Part shown: in pieces, positions 32,837-40,437 of the stretch
Layout of the letters: every line of letters starts with the position of its first letter
Numbering within the stretch: position 1 is the first letter of the stretch
Source of the DNA: Candidatus Eiseniibacteriota bacterium
Lineage (GTDB): Bacteria; Joyebacterota; Joyebacteria; Joyebacterales; Joyebacteraceae
Direction: 5' to 3'
Length of the DNA stretch: 50,547 bases
Assembly: GCA_030639555.1 (NCBI GenBank)
Contig: DAOWCM010000001.1
Coordinates: forward strand, 1-50,547
Notes under the pieces: generated by a model
The model's database searches: none
What the model saw: the letters and a program-made list of their open reading frames with translations, nothing else
Told to the model about the DNA's origin: nothing
Program-made: the position numbers and the translations under genes

Positions 32837-33376
32837 CTAGTAAGGTTGGACCGGGAGGCCGGCTTCGTGCAGGCGGATCTCCCACTCCATGCGGGCCTGG
32901 ACCACGCGCTCACTCATTCGGGATCGCTGCACCATCGGGGCGGCAGGAAAGTGCACGTGGAAATCGCTCACCAGGCGGCGTATCGACCAACCGACAGCGT
33001 GGGCGACGTAGAGGCGGGCGCCCCACTTCCACTGCCTGTCGTTCAGAAACTTGTATAGGTGTATGGCCACGTCGAAGTAGCGGGCGTTGGTGTCGTCGAA
33101 CGTGTGAACCCGCTTCGACTTCTGGACCTCGCCCTTGAAGATGTACGCGTCGACGTAAGCCCAGGGTTTGCCGCACCTGTGGTTGTCGCAGACCCAGTTC
33201 CCGTCGACATTCATCTTTCGTTTCTTGCTGCCGCACATCTCGCCGGACTTGCCCTCGAGGGAGCGTTCGCACTTCTTGGCGAACATTCGGCCCGTCGAGT
33301 CGACGAAGTCGAGCGCCGGGGCGCCGAACGAGTCCCGGGTCCGGTAGTAGAAGCGGATGTAGTCGTCGGCGGTCAA
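32837..33376 (-). CDS. Hypothetical protein with zinc-ribbon-like cysteines
   Basis: 179 residues. The start is TTG at 33376, the first start after an in-frame stop, with AGGAAGG upstream; the next ATG lies 30 codons in. Cysteines at CERS...EMCGS...WVCDNHRCG (residues about 36-69) suggest a metal-binding unit. The C-terminal half is helical and basic with many Trp/Tyr/His. Lies directly before the primase-helicase gene. No family recognised. Confidence 0.55.
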   Translation of the reverse strand: MTADDYIRFYYRTRDSFGAPALDFVDSTGRMFAKKCERSLEGKSGEMCGSKKRKMNVDGNWVCDNHRCGKPWAYVDAYIFKGEVQKSKRVHTFDDTNARYFDVAIHLYKFLNDRQWKWGARLYVAHAVGWSIRRLVSDFHVHFPAAPMVQRSRMSERVVQARMEWEIRLHEAGLPVQPY

Positions 33377-33898
33377 TCATCCTTCCTCGAGGTGGAAGAC
33401 GGAGTCCACGGACCATAGCATGGCCCGCGCGCCGTCGCTCGCCTGCAACACTAGCACCTCCTCCTCGTCCTGCACCCAGTATTCGGGCCCGTCGTGGCCG
33501 GCGAAGTGTAGCACCCCTTCGGCACCGTCGATCCACCATGGGTCGCTGAAGGCAGCGCGCACGCTGCGCGGGCGCTTCAGCTCCGGGTCGTTGGCGAGGC
33601 GGAAGAACTGTCGGAGCGCCGACGTGGTGTCGCTCGTGTCGATCAGCTCGGCGGTGCGGCTGCCATCGGCGCCCATGAGCTTGCGGGCCGGAAAGCCGTC
33701 GTGCGCCACGAAGGCGACGTCGACCCAGCGTATGCGGGCCTCGCGGATCCTCCCGGGATTGACGATCAGGTGGGTCTCCGTGGCCTTGTGAGTCCCCCGC
33801 CAGAGCCGCTCGTGCTCGTCGAGGACGACGACTTCCTCGCCGTCGGTGAACTGCTCTCGCCAGAGCTCCCAGGCCGTCGGGTGAGTAGGAAACGTCAT
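33377..33898 (-). CDS. Hypothetical protein
   Basis: 173 residues with ATG at 33898. Acidic, rich in Trp, Glu, Asp and Arg; segments WELWREQFTDGEEVVVLDEHERLWRG and HFAGHDGPEYWVQDEEEVLVLQ suggest a beta-rich soluble protein. No recognised motif, membrane segment or signal. Its stop touches the TTG start of the next gene. Confidence 0.5.
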   Translation of the reverse strand: MTFPTHPTAWELWREQFTDGEEVVVLDEHERLWRGTHKATETHLIVNPGRIREARIRWVDVAFVAHDGFPARKLMGADGSRTAELIDTSDTTSALRQFFRLANDPELKRPRSVRAAFSDPWWIDGAEGVLHFAGHDGPEYWVQDEEEVLVLQASDGARAMLWSVDSVFHLEEG

Positions 33899-33901
33899 GC
33901 C

Positions 33902-34228
33902 CTACACCACGTAGAACAGGATGGACACGTAGTGTCCCCAGTTACCCTCGCCGTACGCCCTGTCCATGGCTTTTCGGAGGCCGTCCGGGGTTTGACAGCC
34001 GGGGTCATGCTCGAACAGGAGCCAGAACTTCGGAATGTCCTCGAAGAGGACCAGCTCGCAGAAGAGGACCCGGCCCCTCGCCACCTGCGTGTCCTCGTCG
34101 CCCGTTCGCTTGATGACGAGTGCGTCGCCGGGCGAGGCTTGGTCGTGCCACTTCGTGCCGTGGCGTACGGTGACGTTCAGTCCCTCGCGCTGCACTGGGT
34201 TCAGGAAGAGAAGGTCGTGGGTTGTCAT
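33902..34228 (-). CDS. Small PUA/ASCH-like hypothetical protein
   Basis: 108 residues, ATG overlapping the upstream small gene (ATGA). The first half NVTVRHGTKWHDQASPGDALVI reads like the start of an ASCH/PUA-type barrel, where a G.KW.....GD pattern is common, and the second half FCELVLFEDIPKFWLLFEHDPGCQT recalls the same type of phage protein. If correct it may bind modified nucleotides or RNA. Tentative. Confidence 0.5.
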   Translation of the reverse strand: MTTHDLLFLNPVQREGLNVTVRHGTKWHDQASPGDALVIKRTGDEDTQVARGRVLFCELVLFEDIPKFWLLFEHDPGCQTPDGLRKAMDRAYGEGNWGHYVSILFYVV

Positions 34229-34404
34229 ATCATCTCCTGGTACTGGCGCGTCGCCATGATCTGCTTGTAGACCTTGTCACCCTTGCAGATGTACTGCGGA
34301 AAACCCCCGAGCTTCTTGCCGTCCTGCAGGCAGTAGTGGCGGCCGCACGGGAGTCCATACTTGTCGAACAACTGGACCTGCTGTGGCCCGAGGGGTTCCT
34401 CCAC
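34225..34404 (-). CDS. Short cysteine-containing protein
   Basis: 59 residues from GTG 34404 to TGA 34225-34227, which overlaps the next ATG. Sequence starts MEEPLGPQQVQLFDKYGLPC and contains CGRHYC and a later IC, a possible three-cysteine/one-histidine metal site. The gene exactly fills the gap between the Ntn hydrolase gene and the next one; ribosome site is weak, so coupling is likely. Found by reading the gap; no family recognised. Confidence 0.5.
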   Translation of the reverse strand: MEEPLGPQQVQLFDKYGLPCGRHYCLQDGKKLGGFPQYICKGDKVYKQIMATRQYQEMI

Positions 34405-34405
34405 A

Positions 34406-34990
34406 CTAAGGTACCAGGATCGCCTTGTCGCGGGGCATGAACAATTCGTGCGAGCGGCCCCCGCACCCGATCGAGAACTGCGACGTTATGTTGATGGCAT
34501 CGCGCGCCGCGTCCCGGGGGTCTGCCCCGGCTCCAACGGCGTAGCGGTAGACGCCCTCCGCCATCTCGTTCCCGGATCCGACGGTCTCCATGATGCCAGG
34601 ATTCAAGGGGCCGTCGACGAATCTTATTGACATGCACGTGTACACCGCGGCGAGTGAGTGGCCGTCGGTGAGGAGGTACGACAGGTCCCAGTACGGAGGT
34701 CCCCCGCCCCTGTCAGTGTCCGAGTGCCACCCGCGGCTGTCTAGGACTTGGCGGAGTTCGTTCGACAAGCCGGACAGTGAGACCAATCCGGCGTCGTTCC
34801 GCCCCATCTCCGCCGCGAGGGCTTCTCGCATGACCTCTAAGCCATTCAAAGTTCCCGACACCGCGAACATCACCCCGAGAAGGGTGTCGATCTTCACGAT
34901 GTCGTGCTTCTTGACACACGCCGACACGCCGAGCCCGTCGGCGACTATCGTGCAGCCCGCCTCGTCCAGGACCCCGATGCAGATCGTCAT
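34406..34990 (-). CDS. Proteasome beta/HslV-like Ntn hydrolase
   Basis: 194 residues. The ATG at 34990 (5 bases after GGAGG) gives Met-Thr; Met removal would expose Thr1 as the nucleophile. Numbering from that Thr, Asp17 lies in CTIVADG and Lys32 in KKHDIVKI, matching the Thr1/Asp17/Lys33 set of proteasome beta and HslV. MFAVSG follows at the expected place for the SG turn after the third strand, and VGSGNEMAEGVYRYAVGAG...DAARDAINITSQFSIGCGG matches the later GSGG/helix region. Size is near HslV (about 175). No ATPase partner is seen nearby. Family call by motifs, substrate unknown. Confidence 0.7.
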   Translation of the reverse strand: MTICIGVLDEAGCTIVADGLGVSACVKKHDIVKIDTLLGVMFAVSGTLNGLEVMREALAAEMGRNDAGLVSLSGLSNELRQVLDSRGWHSDTDRGGGPPYWDLSYLLTDGHSLAAVYTCMSIRFVDGPLNPGIMETVGSGNEMAEGVYRYAVGAGADPRDAARDAINITSQFSIGCGGRSHELFMPRDKAILVP

Positions 34991-36633
34991 CATCCCCTCC
35001 AATGGTTCTTGATGATGTGACACATCTGGCGGTAGCCGTTCGCGTGCAGTAGCACGTGCGACTGCAGCCAGCCGGATGGGCCGATGTTGTAGCCCTGCCG
35101 GTACTCCGCGGAGAGCCCTCCCATGTAGACGCCCTGCCAGATGCCCGGCCCGTGGCCATGCCCGACTATAGAGCGCGTGCCAATCTGCGACAGGTTTCGG
35201 ATGGAGCCGCGCGCACCGTTCGGGCCGAGGTGACCGTGCATCCCCATCTCGACGTCGAGGAGCTGGTAGGACTCGTCGAACTTGAGGAAGCGGATGTTCT
35301 CCGGGAACGGGTCCTGACCGATCCAGCGGAGGGCCACCTCGAAGGGAATCGGGAACGCTCCGTGCCGCCGGTGGTGGGCGAGCATCTCGCCGGCCAGCCG
35401 GTGGTACATCTCCGCGTTCTCGGGCTCCACGTTCCGCTCGCCGGTCTCGAGCCAGCGGTCGAGGAAGTAGTCGTGGTTCGAGCGGACGACCAGCACCTCC
35501 TCGAACTCGGGCAGGTCTAGGAGCCACCCCTTCGTGCGGAGCAACTCCTGGTAGAGGTTCGTCTTGTCGTCGCGCCACATGGCCGCGCGGGTGAGCCGCT
35601 TGCCTTGCTCATGCGGGTTGACCGACTTCATGTCCCCCAGGTCGTGGAGGAACAGCCTCCGCGGGTGGAGCACGTCGTAGATGCCGCCCGGCCCGAAGGT
35701 CGCCTCCATCACGTTCTCCGCCGGGCCGTACGGCGCGTGGATGTCCCCCATGCTGATCGCCTCGGGCGGCGGCGCGTCCTCGACGTGGTCGGCGTAGTAC
35801 GCCTTGTCGTAGTCGATGAACTTCTCGCCGTCCCATGTGATCTCGCGCAGGTGGAAGCGGTCGCCGCGGATCTCGACCACCACCGCGGCGGCGGTGTGGT
35901 GAAACTGGGCCTGATCGCCCGCGAGCGACTCGCCGTACCTCTTCTCCGTGACTGCACCCGTCGTGTAGAGCAGCTTCGGGAGCTTCTCCTGCGGCGTCGG
36001 CACGGTGCGCATGCAGAGCTGGGGGTGTCCGATGACCGCGGAGCGCGCCTTCGTGCGACCGCTGACGCGGGCGGGCAGCGGGTTGGCCGCCGTGGCCTGC
36101 GCCTTCGTCGTCATGAATGAGAGCAGCGGGTGCGGGCGGATCTCGTCGTCCAGCATGTGGCCGTCGAGCTCGGGCGCCCACCACTCCTTCTCCCGCAAGT
36201 TCTCGCTCTCCTTCGGCGACTTCGGGTTGTAGTATCGGACGGGGTTGAACAGGCGCTCGCCCTGCTTCTCTTCGCAGTACAGCCCGATGGCACTCCAGAA
36301 TCCTGGGATCACGTCGCAGTTGTTCACCGCCGAGCCGATCACGAAGTTCTCGGATCGCTCGAGTGCGCGGATGTCGTCCGTGCTGCGCGCGAAGGACATG
36401 ATCGCGGGCGCGCGGTGCATGCTGACCGCCTCGGTGTACGTCTCGCCAAACTCGTACAGGGCCCACTTTCGGAAGCCGGTCGGCCCGCGGTATGGGTAGT
36501 CGTGCTCCACAATGAGGTGGCGGACGAATGCCTGTATGCGCGTGTCGTCGTCGCCGGAGAGCAGCCCCTCCAACCAGCATCTCACCGCTTCAACCGCCTC
36601 TGGACGCTTGGAAAACCACTCGGCGATCGTCAA
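34990..36633 (-). CDS. Calcineurin-like metallophosphoesterase
   Basis: 547 residues, TTG start at 36633 with GGGAG 5 bases upstream. Metal-site motifs in order: MGDIHAPYG (Asp, His) near residue 300, LHDLGDMKS near 335, VVRSNHDYF (NHD) near 395, and MHGHLG plus VGHGHGP at about 480-505. These are the five motifs of calcineurin-like phosphoesterases; the family includes nucleases and phosphodiesterases. Residues 1-290 are a separate N-terminal region without recognised motifs. Length and layout recall the early A1 protein of phage T5; this comparison is from memory and needs alignment. First gene of the leftward array. Confidence 0.75.
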   Translation of the reverse strand: MTIAEWFSKRPEAVEAVRCWLEGLLSGDDDTRIQAFVRHLIVEHDYPYRGPTGFRKWALYEFGETYTEAVSMHRAPAIMSFARSTDDIRALERSENFVIGSAVNNCDVIPGFWSAIGLYCEEKQGERLFNPVRYYNPKSPKESENLREKEWWAPELDGHMLDDEIRPHPLLSFMTTKAQATAANPLPARVSGRTKARSAVIGHPQLCMRTVPTPQEKLPKLLYTTGAVTEKRYGESLAGDQAQFHHTAAAVVVEIRGDRFHLREITWDGEKFIDYDKAYYADHVEDAPPPEAISMGDIHAPYGPAENVMEATFGPGGIYDVLHPRRLFLHDLGDMKSVNPHEQGKRLTRAAMWRDDKTNLYQELLRTKGWLLDLPEFEEVLVVRSNHDYFLDRWLETGERNVEPENAEMYHRLAGEMLAHHRRHGAFPIPFEVALRWIGQDPFPENIRFLKFDESYQLLDVEMGMHGHLGPNGARGSIRNLSQIGTRSIVGHGHGPGIWQGVYMGGLSAEYRQGYNIGPSGWLQSHVLLHANGYRQMCHIIKNHWRG

Positions 36634-36762
36634 ATGCGCTCCCTTCGGCCCTCGGCGGCCGCCTCAGCGGTGTGCAAATCGCGGGCCAAGAGAAAGTTCC
36701 CAGATAAGCTCAAGATCCTGCGCCCGCGAACCGATGAGAAGAATGTCACTTCAGGAGAGCCA
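36634..36762. promoter_or_regulatory. Divergent intergenic region between leftward and rightward blocks
   Basis: 129 bases between the TTG of the phosphoesterase gene and the ATG of the GGDEF gene, the only divergent junction in the window. It must drive both the leftward replication array and the rightward region unless promoters lie inside genes. No convincing -35/-10 pair was found on either strand; AGGAGAG for the rightward gene lies at 36752-36759. Local AT content (AGAAAGTTCCCAGATAAG) is higher than around it. Confidence 0.5.
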
Positions 36763-37311
36763 ATGCAACAGCCAATTTGCACGCGGTGCACAGAACTCGA
36801 GGCAGAGATTGAGCGCCTCAGCCGGGACCCCGTCACGGGGCTCGCAGGGCGCGCGGTGTTCGACCAGATGATAGGGCTCGAGTTCTCCCGCGCCAAGCGC
36901 ACAGGGGCCTCCCTGGGCGTCCTGATGCTTGATCTGGACCACTTCAAGGCGGTGAACGACGCCCTCGGCCACCTCGAGGGCGACAAGGTTCTGGCGCGCG
37001 TGGGCCGGGTGCTTCGTGCAAGCGTGCGCGGATCGGACACCGCCGCGCGCTACGGCGGAGAGGAATTCGTGGTCCTGGTCAGTGCGACAAGCCCGGAGGG
37101 CCTTCGCGTCCTGGCGGAAAGAATACGAAAACGCATCGAGCGAGTCGGCCTGGCAACAGACCCCGCCCCCTATACGGTGAGCATCGGGTGCGCGTGTATT
37201 CACCCGGGCGACAAGGAGGGGCTGCAGATCGTGGAGCGCGCGGACGCGGCGCTGTACACCGCCAAGGAGACGGGCAGGAACAAGGTTTGCATGGCGGAGG
37301 GGGCAGAGTGA
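36763..37311 (+). CDS. GGDEF diguanylate cyclase
   Basis: 182 residues, AGGAGAG 3 bases before the ATG. Predicted to make cyclic di-GMP from two GTP. The domain begins at DPVTGLAGR (22-30) after a CTRC pair and short coiled coil; metal and substrate residues Asp57 (LDLDHFK), Asn65-Asp66 and the active loop GGEEF (98-102) are present. The inhibitory site RxxD (Arg89-Asp92) sits exactly five residues before GGEEF. TVSIGCA and the closing ADAALYTAKETGRNKV are also in place. No sensor domain or membrane segment, so it should be soluble and constitutive apart from product feedback. First gene of the rightward region. Confidence 0.9.
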   Translation: MQQPICTRCTELEAEIERLSRDPVTGLAGRAVFDQMIGLEFSRAKRTGASLGVLMLDLDHFKAVNDALGHLEGDKVLARVGRVLRASVRGSDTAARYGGEEFVVLVSATSPEGLRVLAERIRKRIERVGLATDPAPYTVSIGCACIHPGDKEGLQIVERADAALYTAKETGRNKVCMAEGAE

Positions 37312-37493
37312 TGGGAAAAATGATCATATCCGCCGCATTCGCCGCGGCGTTTATCGCCCTCATGTCCTGTGCGATCGAGCCGCTGCCGGTGACGGGCACG
37401 AACCACGTGGAGCGCTGCGCCGCGGAGTGCGACCCCCGGGCCCTGATCTACGTCGACTTCACGACGGATCCGCCGGGATGCCTCTGCAAATGA
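37311..37493 (+). CDS. Small predicted lipoprotein
   Basis: 60 residues, ATG overlapping the GGDEF stop. The signal segment GKMIISAAFAAAFIALMSC ends in a lipobox (Cys20). The mature part of 40 residues has four more cysteines (ERCAAECD, GCLC), likely two disulfides. Coupled between the diguanylate cyclase and a HicA-like gene. Envelope role unknown. Confidence 0.65.
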   Translation: MGKMIISAAFAAAFIALMSCAIEPLPVTGTNHVERCAAECDPRALIYVDFTTDPPGCLCK

Positions 37494-37702
37494 GTAGCTC
37501 GAGGTCGTCCAGCAAGAGCTTCTCGAAGTTGATCCGCGCGGCACTCCGCCAAGGGTGGACGCACGACCGAACCAGCAAGGGGCACCACCGGCTTCGATCG
37601 CCGAACGGGAACGTGGTGTACATGTCTAGCTCACCTCGGTGCGAGTCGGAGGTGTACAAGAAGATCCTCTGCAGACTCAAGAAGGAAGGATTCACGGGAT
37701 GA
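37490..37702 (+). CDS. HicA-like small protein
   Basis: 70 residues, ATGA overlap with the lipoprotein gene. The pattern FSKLIRAALRQGW..DRTSKGHHRLRSPNG, later SEVYKKILCRLKKEGF, resembles HicA/YcfA, a double-stranded-RNA-binding-like fold with a catalytic His after Gly in G(S/H)H. The candidate His is residue 32 or 33. HicA toxins cleave mRNA, usually with a HicB antitoxin next to them; the next gene does not look like HicB. In phages it may be a stand-alone RNA-binding protein or host takeover factor. Confidence 0.65.
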   Translation: MSSSRSSSKSFSKLIRAALRQGWTHDRTSKGHHRLRSPNGNVVYMSSSPRCESEVYKKILCRLKKEGFTG

Positions 37703-37983
37703 AACGCCAGTTCTTCTACTTCAAGTTCATCCACCGCCCCGAGTACGGCGAGTCCCGCCTCGAGGTGGAGGGGAACACCGAAGGCATCGTGTCCATCACG
37801 GACATCGAGGAGGAGCGGGTGTACGAGGGGATCTTGCCGCGCGGGCCGTACAAGAAGGTGGACGGCGAGGTCCAGAAGGTCGACATCGGCATCCTAGACC
37901 TGCCCGCACTGATTCACATGCTGCAGCTCGTCGTCAAGACGAGCGAGAAGGCACCGAAGAAAGTATTCGGGAAAGGAGATTGA
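37699..37983 (+). CDS. Hypothetical protein after the HicA-like gene
   Basis: 94 residues, ATGA overlap. Beta-rich start (FFYFKFIHRPEYGESRLEVEG), acidic centre and a helix DLPALIHMLQLVVKTSE. It occupies the place of a HicB antitoxin but lacks a recognisable HicB RNase-H-like core or DNA-binding domain. Function unknown. Confidence 0.5.
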   Translation: MKRQFFYFKFIHRPEYGESRLEVEGNTEGIVSITDIEEERVYEGILPRGPYKKVDGEVQKVDIGILDLPALIHMLQLVVKTSEKAPKKVFGKGD

Positions 37984-39212
37984 TGGTCAACCTAACCCCT
38001 GCCCAGGCCCGCGTCGTCGACCAGGTCCGCGACTGGATCCGCACCGGAACGAACCAGAGCTTCTCGCTCGCCGGTTACGCCGGCACGGGCAAGACGACCC
38101 TGATCCGCTGGCTCGTCGAGGCCGCGAATGAGCGCGTGCACTGCTGCACCCCTACCGGGAAGGCGGCCGCGGTCCTCGAGTCGAAGATGCCCAAGGGCAC
38201 GAAGGTGTCGACCATCCACTCGTTCCTGTACCAGCCCCTCGAGATCACCGAGCGCGAGGTCGAGCTCGCCCGCAAGGTGCGGGACGAGCTGAAGGAGACC
38301 TGCAAGGTCGACCCCCGGTTCCGCGAGGAGTACGTCGCCGCGGTGCACCGCCTCAGGAAGATCGAGAAGATGTTCGACGAGAAGCAGTGCGACTTCATCG
38401 ACCGCGCGGACCCCAACTTCGCGCCGTTCGTCATCGTGGACGAGGCCAGCATGGTCAACGCGGGCATGGAGACCGACCTGCGCCGGTGCGCCGGGAAGAT
38501 CCTGTTCGTCGGGGATCCCGGGCAGCTCCCGCCCGTCGAAGGCACCGAGTTCTTCGGCCGCAACCAGCCGGACGCCGCGCTCGAGGAGATCCACCGGCAG
38601 GCCGCCGACTCGACGATCCTGCGCCTGGCGACCTCCATCCGCCTGGGCGAGCGCTTCGACGACTGGGACGACTCGTGCGCGCTGGTCCGCGACCTCTCGG
38701 TCGGCGAGCTGGTGAACGCCGACCAGATCATCACCGGGAGGAACGTCACCCGCCGCCGGCTCAACACCGACGTGCGCCGCAACCTCGGCTACGGCGAGAA
38801 GTACCCCGAGATGGGCGAGCGGGTTATGTGCCTGCGCAACGACAACGGGCGCGGCCTGATCAACGGCATCGGCGGCACCACCTCGACGGCCGCAAGTCTC
38901 GACACGTTCGGAGACCTGCGGGCCGACGTGGTGTACGAGGGGCGCGTGTTCAAGAACCTGGTGATCGACCCGTTCCCGTTCATGCTGTACGACGACCCGA
39001 AGCTGAACCGCCGGGAATTTCACTCGGACGGGTCGCAGTTCGACTTCGGCTACGCGGTCACCGTGCACAAGGCCCAGGGTTCCGAGTGGCCGCACGTGGT
39101 GGTGTGGGACGACAAGATGCGCCGCAACGACGAGGAGCACCGGCGGCGCTGGACATACACGGCGGCCACCCGGGCCAGCGACAAGCTGACCTGGGTGAAC
39201 GCGGGGAGATAA
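37983..39212 (+). CDS. SF1B helicase, RecD/Dda-like
   Basis: 409 residues from ATG 37983 (AGGAG 4-5 bases upstream; an in-frame TTG just before is less likely). ATP-driven DNA helicase. Motif I is AGYAGTGKTTL (Lys37), motif Ia CTPTGKAAAVL, motif II IVDEASM, motif III FVGDPGQLPPVEG, motif V-like AVTVHKAQGSEW and motif VI YTAATRAS. Size and layout are like T4 Dda. Unlike the other replication genes it lies in the rightward region, so it may be expressed with the early takeover genes. Confidence 0.92.
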   Translation: MVNLTPAQARVVDQVRDWIRTGTNQSFSLAGYAGTGKTTLIRWLVEAANERVHCCTPTGKAAAVLESKMPKGTKVSTIHSFLYQPLEITEREVELARKVRDELKETCKVDPRFREEYVAAVHRLRKIEKMFDEKQCDFIDRADPNFAPFVIVDEASMVNAGMETDLRRCAGKILFVGDPGQLPPVEGTEFFGRNQPDAALEEIHRQAADSTILRLATSIRLGERFDDWDDSCALVRDLSVGELVNADQIITGRNVTRRRLNTDVRRNLGYGEKYPEMGERVMCLRNDNGRGLINGIGGTTSTAASLDTFGDLRADVVYEGRVFKNLVIDPFPFMLYDDPKLNRREFHSDGSQFDFGYAVTVHKAQGSEWPHVVVWDDKMRRNDEEHRRRWTYTAATRASDKLTWVNAGR

Positions 39213-39214
39213 TC

Positions 39215-39439
39215 ATGAAGGAACCCGGCGAGAAGTGTATAGGCGACCTCGACGACAAGCCCGTGGGTGATACTGCCCTGGCCGAGATGATTCACAACGA
39301 CCCTTTTCATGCGGGCACCAGAGAGCACGGCCAGGTCCCCCGCCGAAACGTCCGCATGACCGACAGAGAGATCGAGACCGCGCGCAAACGCCTCTCGGGA
39401 AACTCTTCACGCGTCGCGAAGAAAGGATGGCTGCGATGA
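39215..39439 (+). CDS. Small hypothetical protein
   Basis: 74 residues, GGGGAG 7 bases before the ATG. Acidic first half (DLDDKPVGDTALAEMIHNDPF), basic second half with a helix MTDREIETARKRLS. No family recognised. Its stop overlaps the next ATG. Confidence 0.5.
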   Translation: MKEPGEKCIGDLDDKPVGDTALAEMIHNDPFHAGTREHGQVPRRNVRMTDREIETARKRLSGNSSRVAKKGWLR

Positions 39440-39654
39440 AGATCAAATTCGACTTCTGGGTCACGCCCGACGGCTACACGGGATCCGTCACCGATCGCAC
39501 GGGTAGGGCGCAACACGTGAAGGGGTCCGTGGAACTTCCGCGGATCCCGGTCTTGGCGCTCCTAGCCGCCATCATGTCCCCCCGTTCCAGCATAGGGTTC
39601 GCCAGGGAGAAGGCGGTCAAGCTACTTGATCACTCCGCGAAGGAATTCGCGTGA
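39436..39654 (+). CDS. Small hypothetical protein
   Basis: 72 residues from ATG 39436 (ATGA overlap); an ATG at 39427 is in frame but sits on the ribosome site. Beta start KIKFDFWVTPDGYTGSVTD and helical end (LLAAIMSPRSS...KAVKLLDHSAKEF). No family recognised. Confidence 0.45.
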   Translation: MKIKFDFWVTPDGYTGSVTDRTGRAQHVKGSVELPRIPVLALLAAIMSPRSSIGFAREKAVKLLDHSAKEFA

Positions 39655-39875
39655 TGGCTAAGATGGTATGGCAGCCCGGCGACGCGGTCGGCGGTCCTCA
39701 GAAGGCGTACTTCACCCCTGGCGGGAAGATCACCGAGCCGGTCAGGCGAATGCCGGGCGGCGCGATCGTCTTCCGCGACGCGGCGGGCAACGAATACCGC
39801 AAGGGCGAGCTCGTCCTCACGGTGGTCAAGCCCGAGAAGAAGCTGCCGCAGTCCGGCCGAAAGAAGGTGCGATGA
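39654..39875 (+). CDS. Small hypothetical protein
   Basis: 73 residues, ATG 39654 or GTG 39651 (GTGATG). Short beta-barrel-like content: WQPGDAVGGPQKAYFTPGGK, AIVFRDAAGNEYRKGELVLTVV, basic end. A KOW/SH3-like small barrel is possible. No family recognised. Confidence 0.45.
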   Translation: MAKMVWQPGDAVGGPQKAYFTPGGKITEPVRRMPGGAIVFRDAAGNEYRKGELVLTVVKPEKKLPQSGRKKVR

Positions 39876-40042
39876 TATATTTCTCCTGCCTCCTCCTCCT
39901 CGCCGCACTCACGGCGGCGACGGCTTTGATCACGCACCCGAGCTGGATGTGCAAGGTGTCAGGTCACGACATGTACCGAGTCGTGGAATACGGCCGCACA
40001 GGGGGTCGACGCTGTCGACGATGCGAGAAGGAGCTTGCGTGA
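39872..40042 (+). CDS. Small membrane protein with C-terminal zinc-ribbon-like cysteines
   Basis: 56 residues, ATGA overlap. N-terminal hydrophobic segment (IYFSCLLLLAALTAATALI) followed by a short domain with C....GH and RRCRRCEKE, which could bind zinc. Could be a signal-anchored protein. No family recognised. Confidence 0.5.
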   Translation: MIYFSCLLLLAALTAATALITHPSWMCKVSGHDMYRVVEYGRTGGRRCRRCEKELA

Positions 40043-40437
40043 TGGACTGGAAGTGGCTGCAGAACGTCGCCTCGGCAACCCCGTTCCTGCTAAAACCGCA
40101 GTACCGCCGGCTCATCGAGGCAGGGGCACACCCGCTCACCGGGCACTGCTACGTCGTGTCCGAGGTTGCGTACCATCTGCTGGGCGGCCGTGCATCGGTC
40201 TACGTCCCGGAGTGCGTCAGCCTCAACAGCGGCGGCTGCCACTGGTACCTCCGCAACACGGAGACCCGGGAATTCCTGGACCTGACCGAGGACCAGTTCG
40301 ACGGCGTCGCCATCTGGCACGGCGGCCGGCGCCGCGCATTCCTCACCGAGCAGCCGAGCAAGCGCGCCGTCATGATGGCGTGGCTCGGCCACCACTACTT
40401 CGACGGGCCGGACGTTACGCTGGGAGTGCCGGAATGA
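40042..40437 (+). CDS. YunG-like protein, possible papain-fold Cys/His/Asp site
   Basis: 131 residues. HPLTGHCYVVSEVAYHLLGG puts Cys36 at the head of a helix, GCHWYL gives His67 and REFLDLTEDQF gives Asp80: a Cys-His-Asp order like papain-type folds and like the YunG family. QPSKRA near the end recalls a group of phage YunG-like proteins. Whether it is a protease, amidase or inactive is unknown. TGATG coupling with the previous gene. Confidence 0.65.
   Translation: MDWKWLQNVASATPFLLKPQYRRLIEAGAHPLTGHCYVVSEVAYHLLGGRASVYVPECVSLNSGGCHWYLRNTETREFLDLTEDQFDGVAIWHGGRRRAFLTEQPSKRAVMMAWLGHHYFDGPDVTLGVPE

Noticed and set aside
37699..37983. HicB antitoxin next to the HicA-like gene.
   Set aside because: No RNase-H-like HicB core or DNA-binding end could be recognised.
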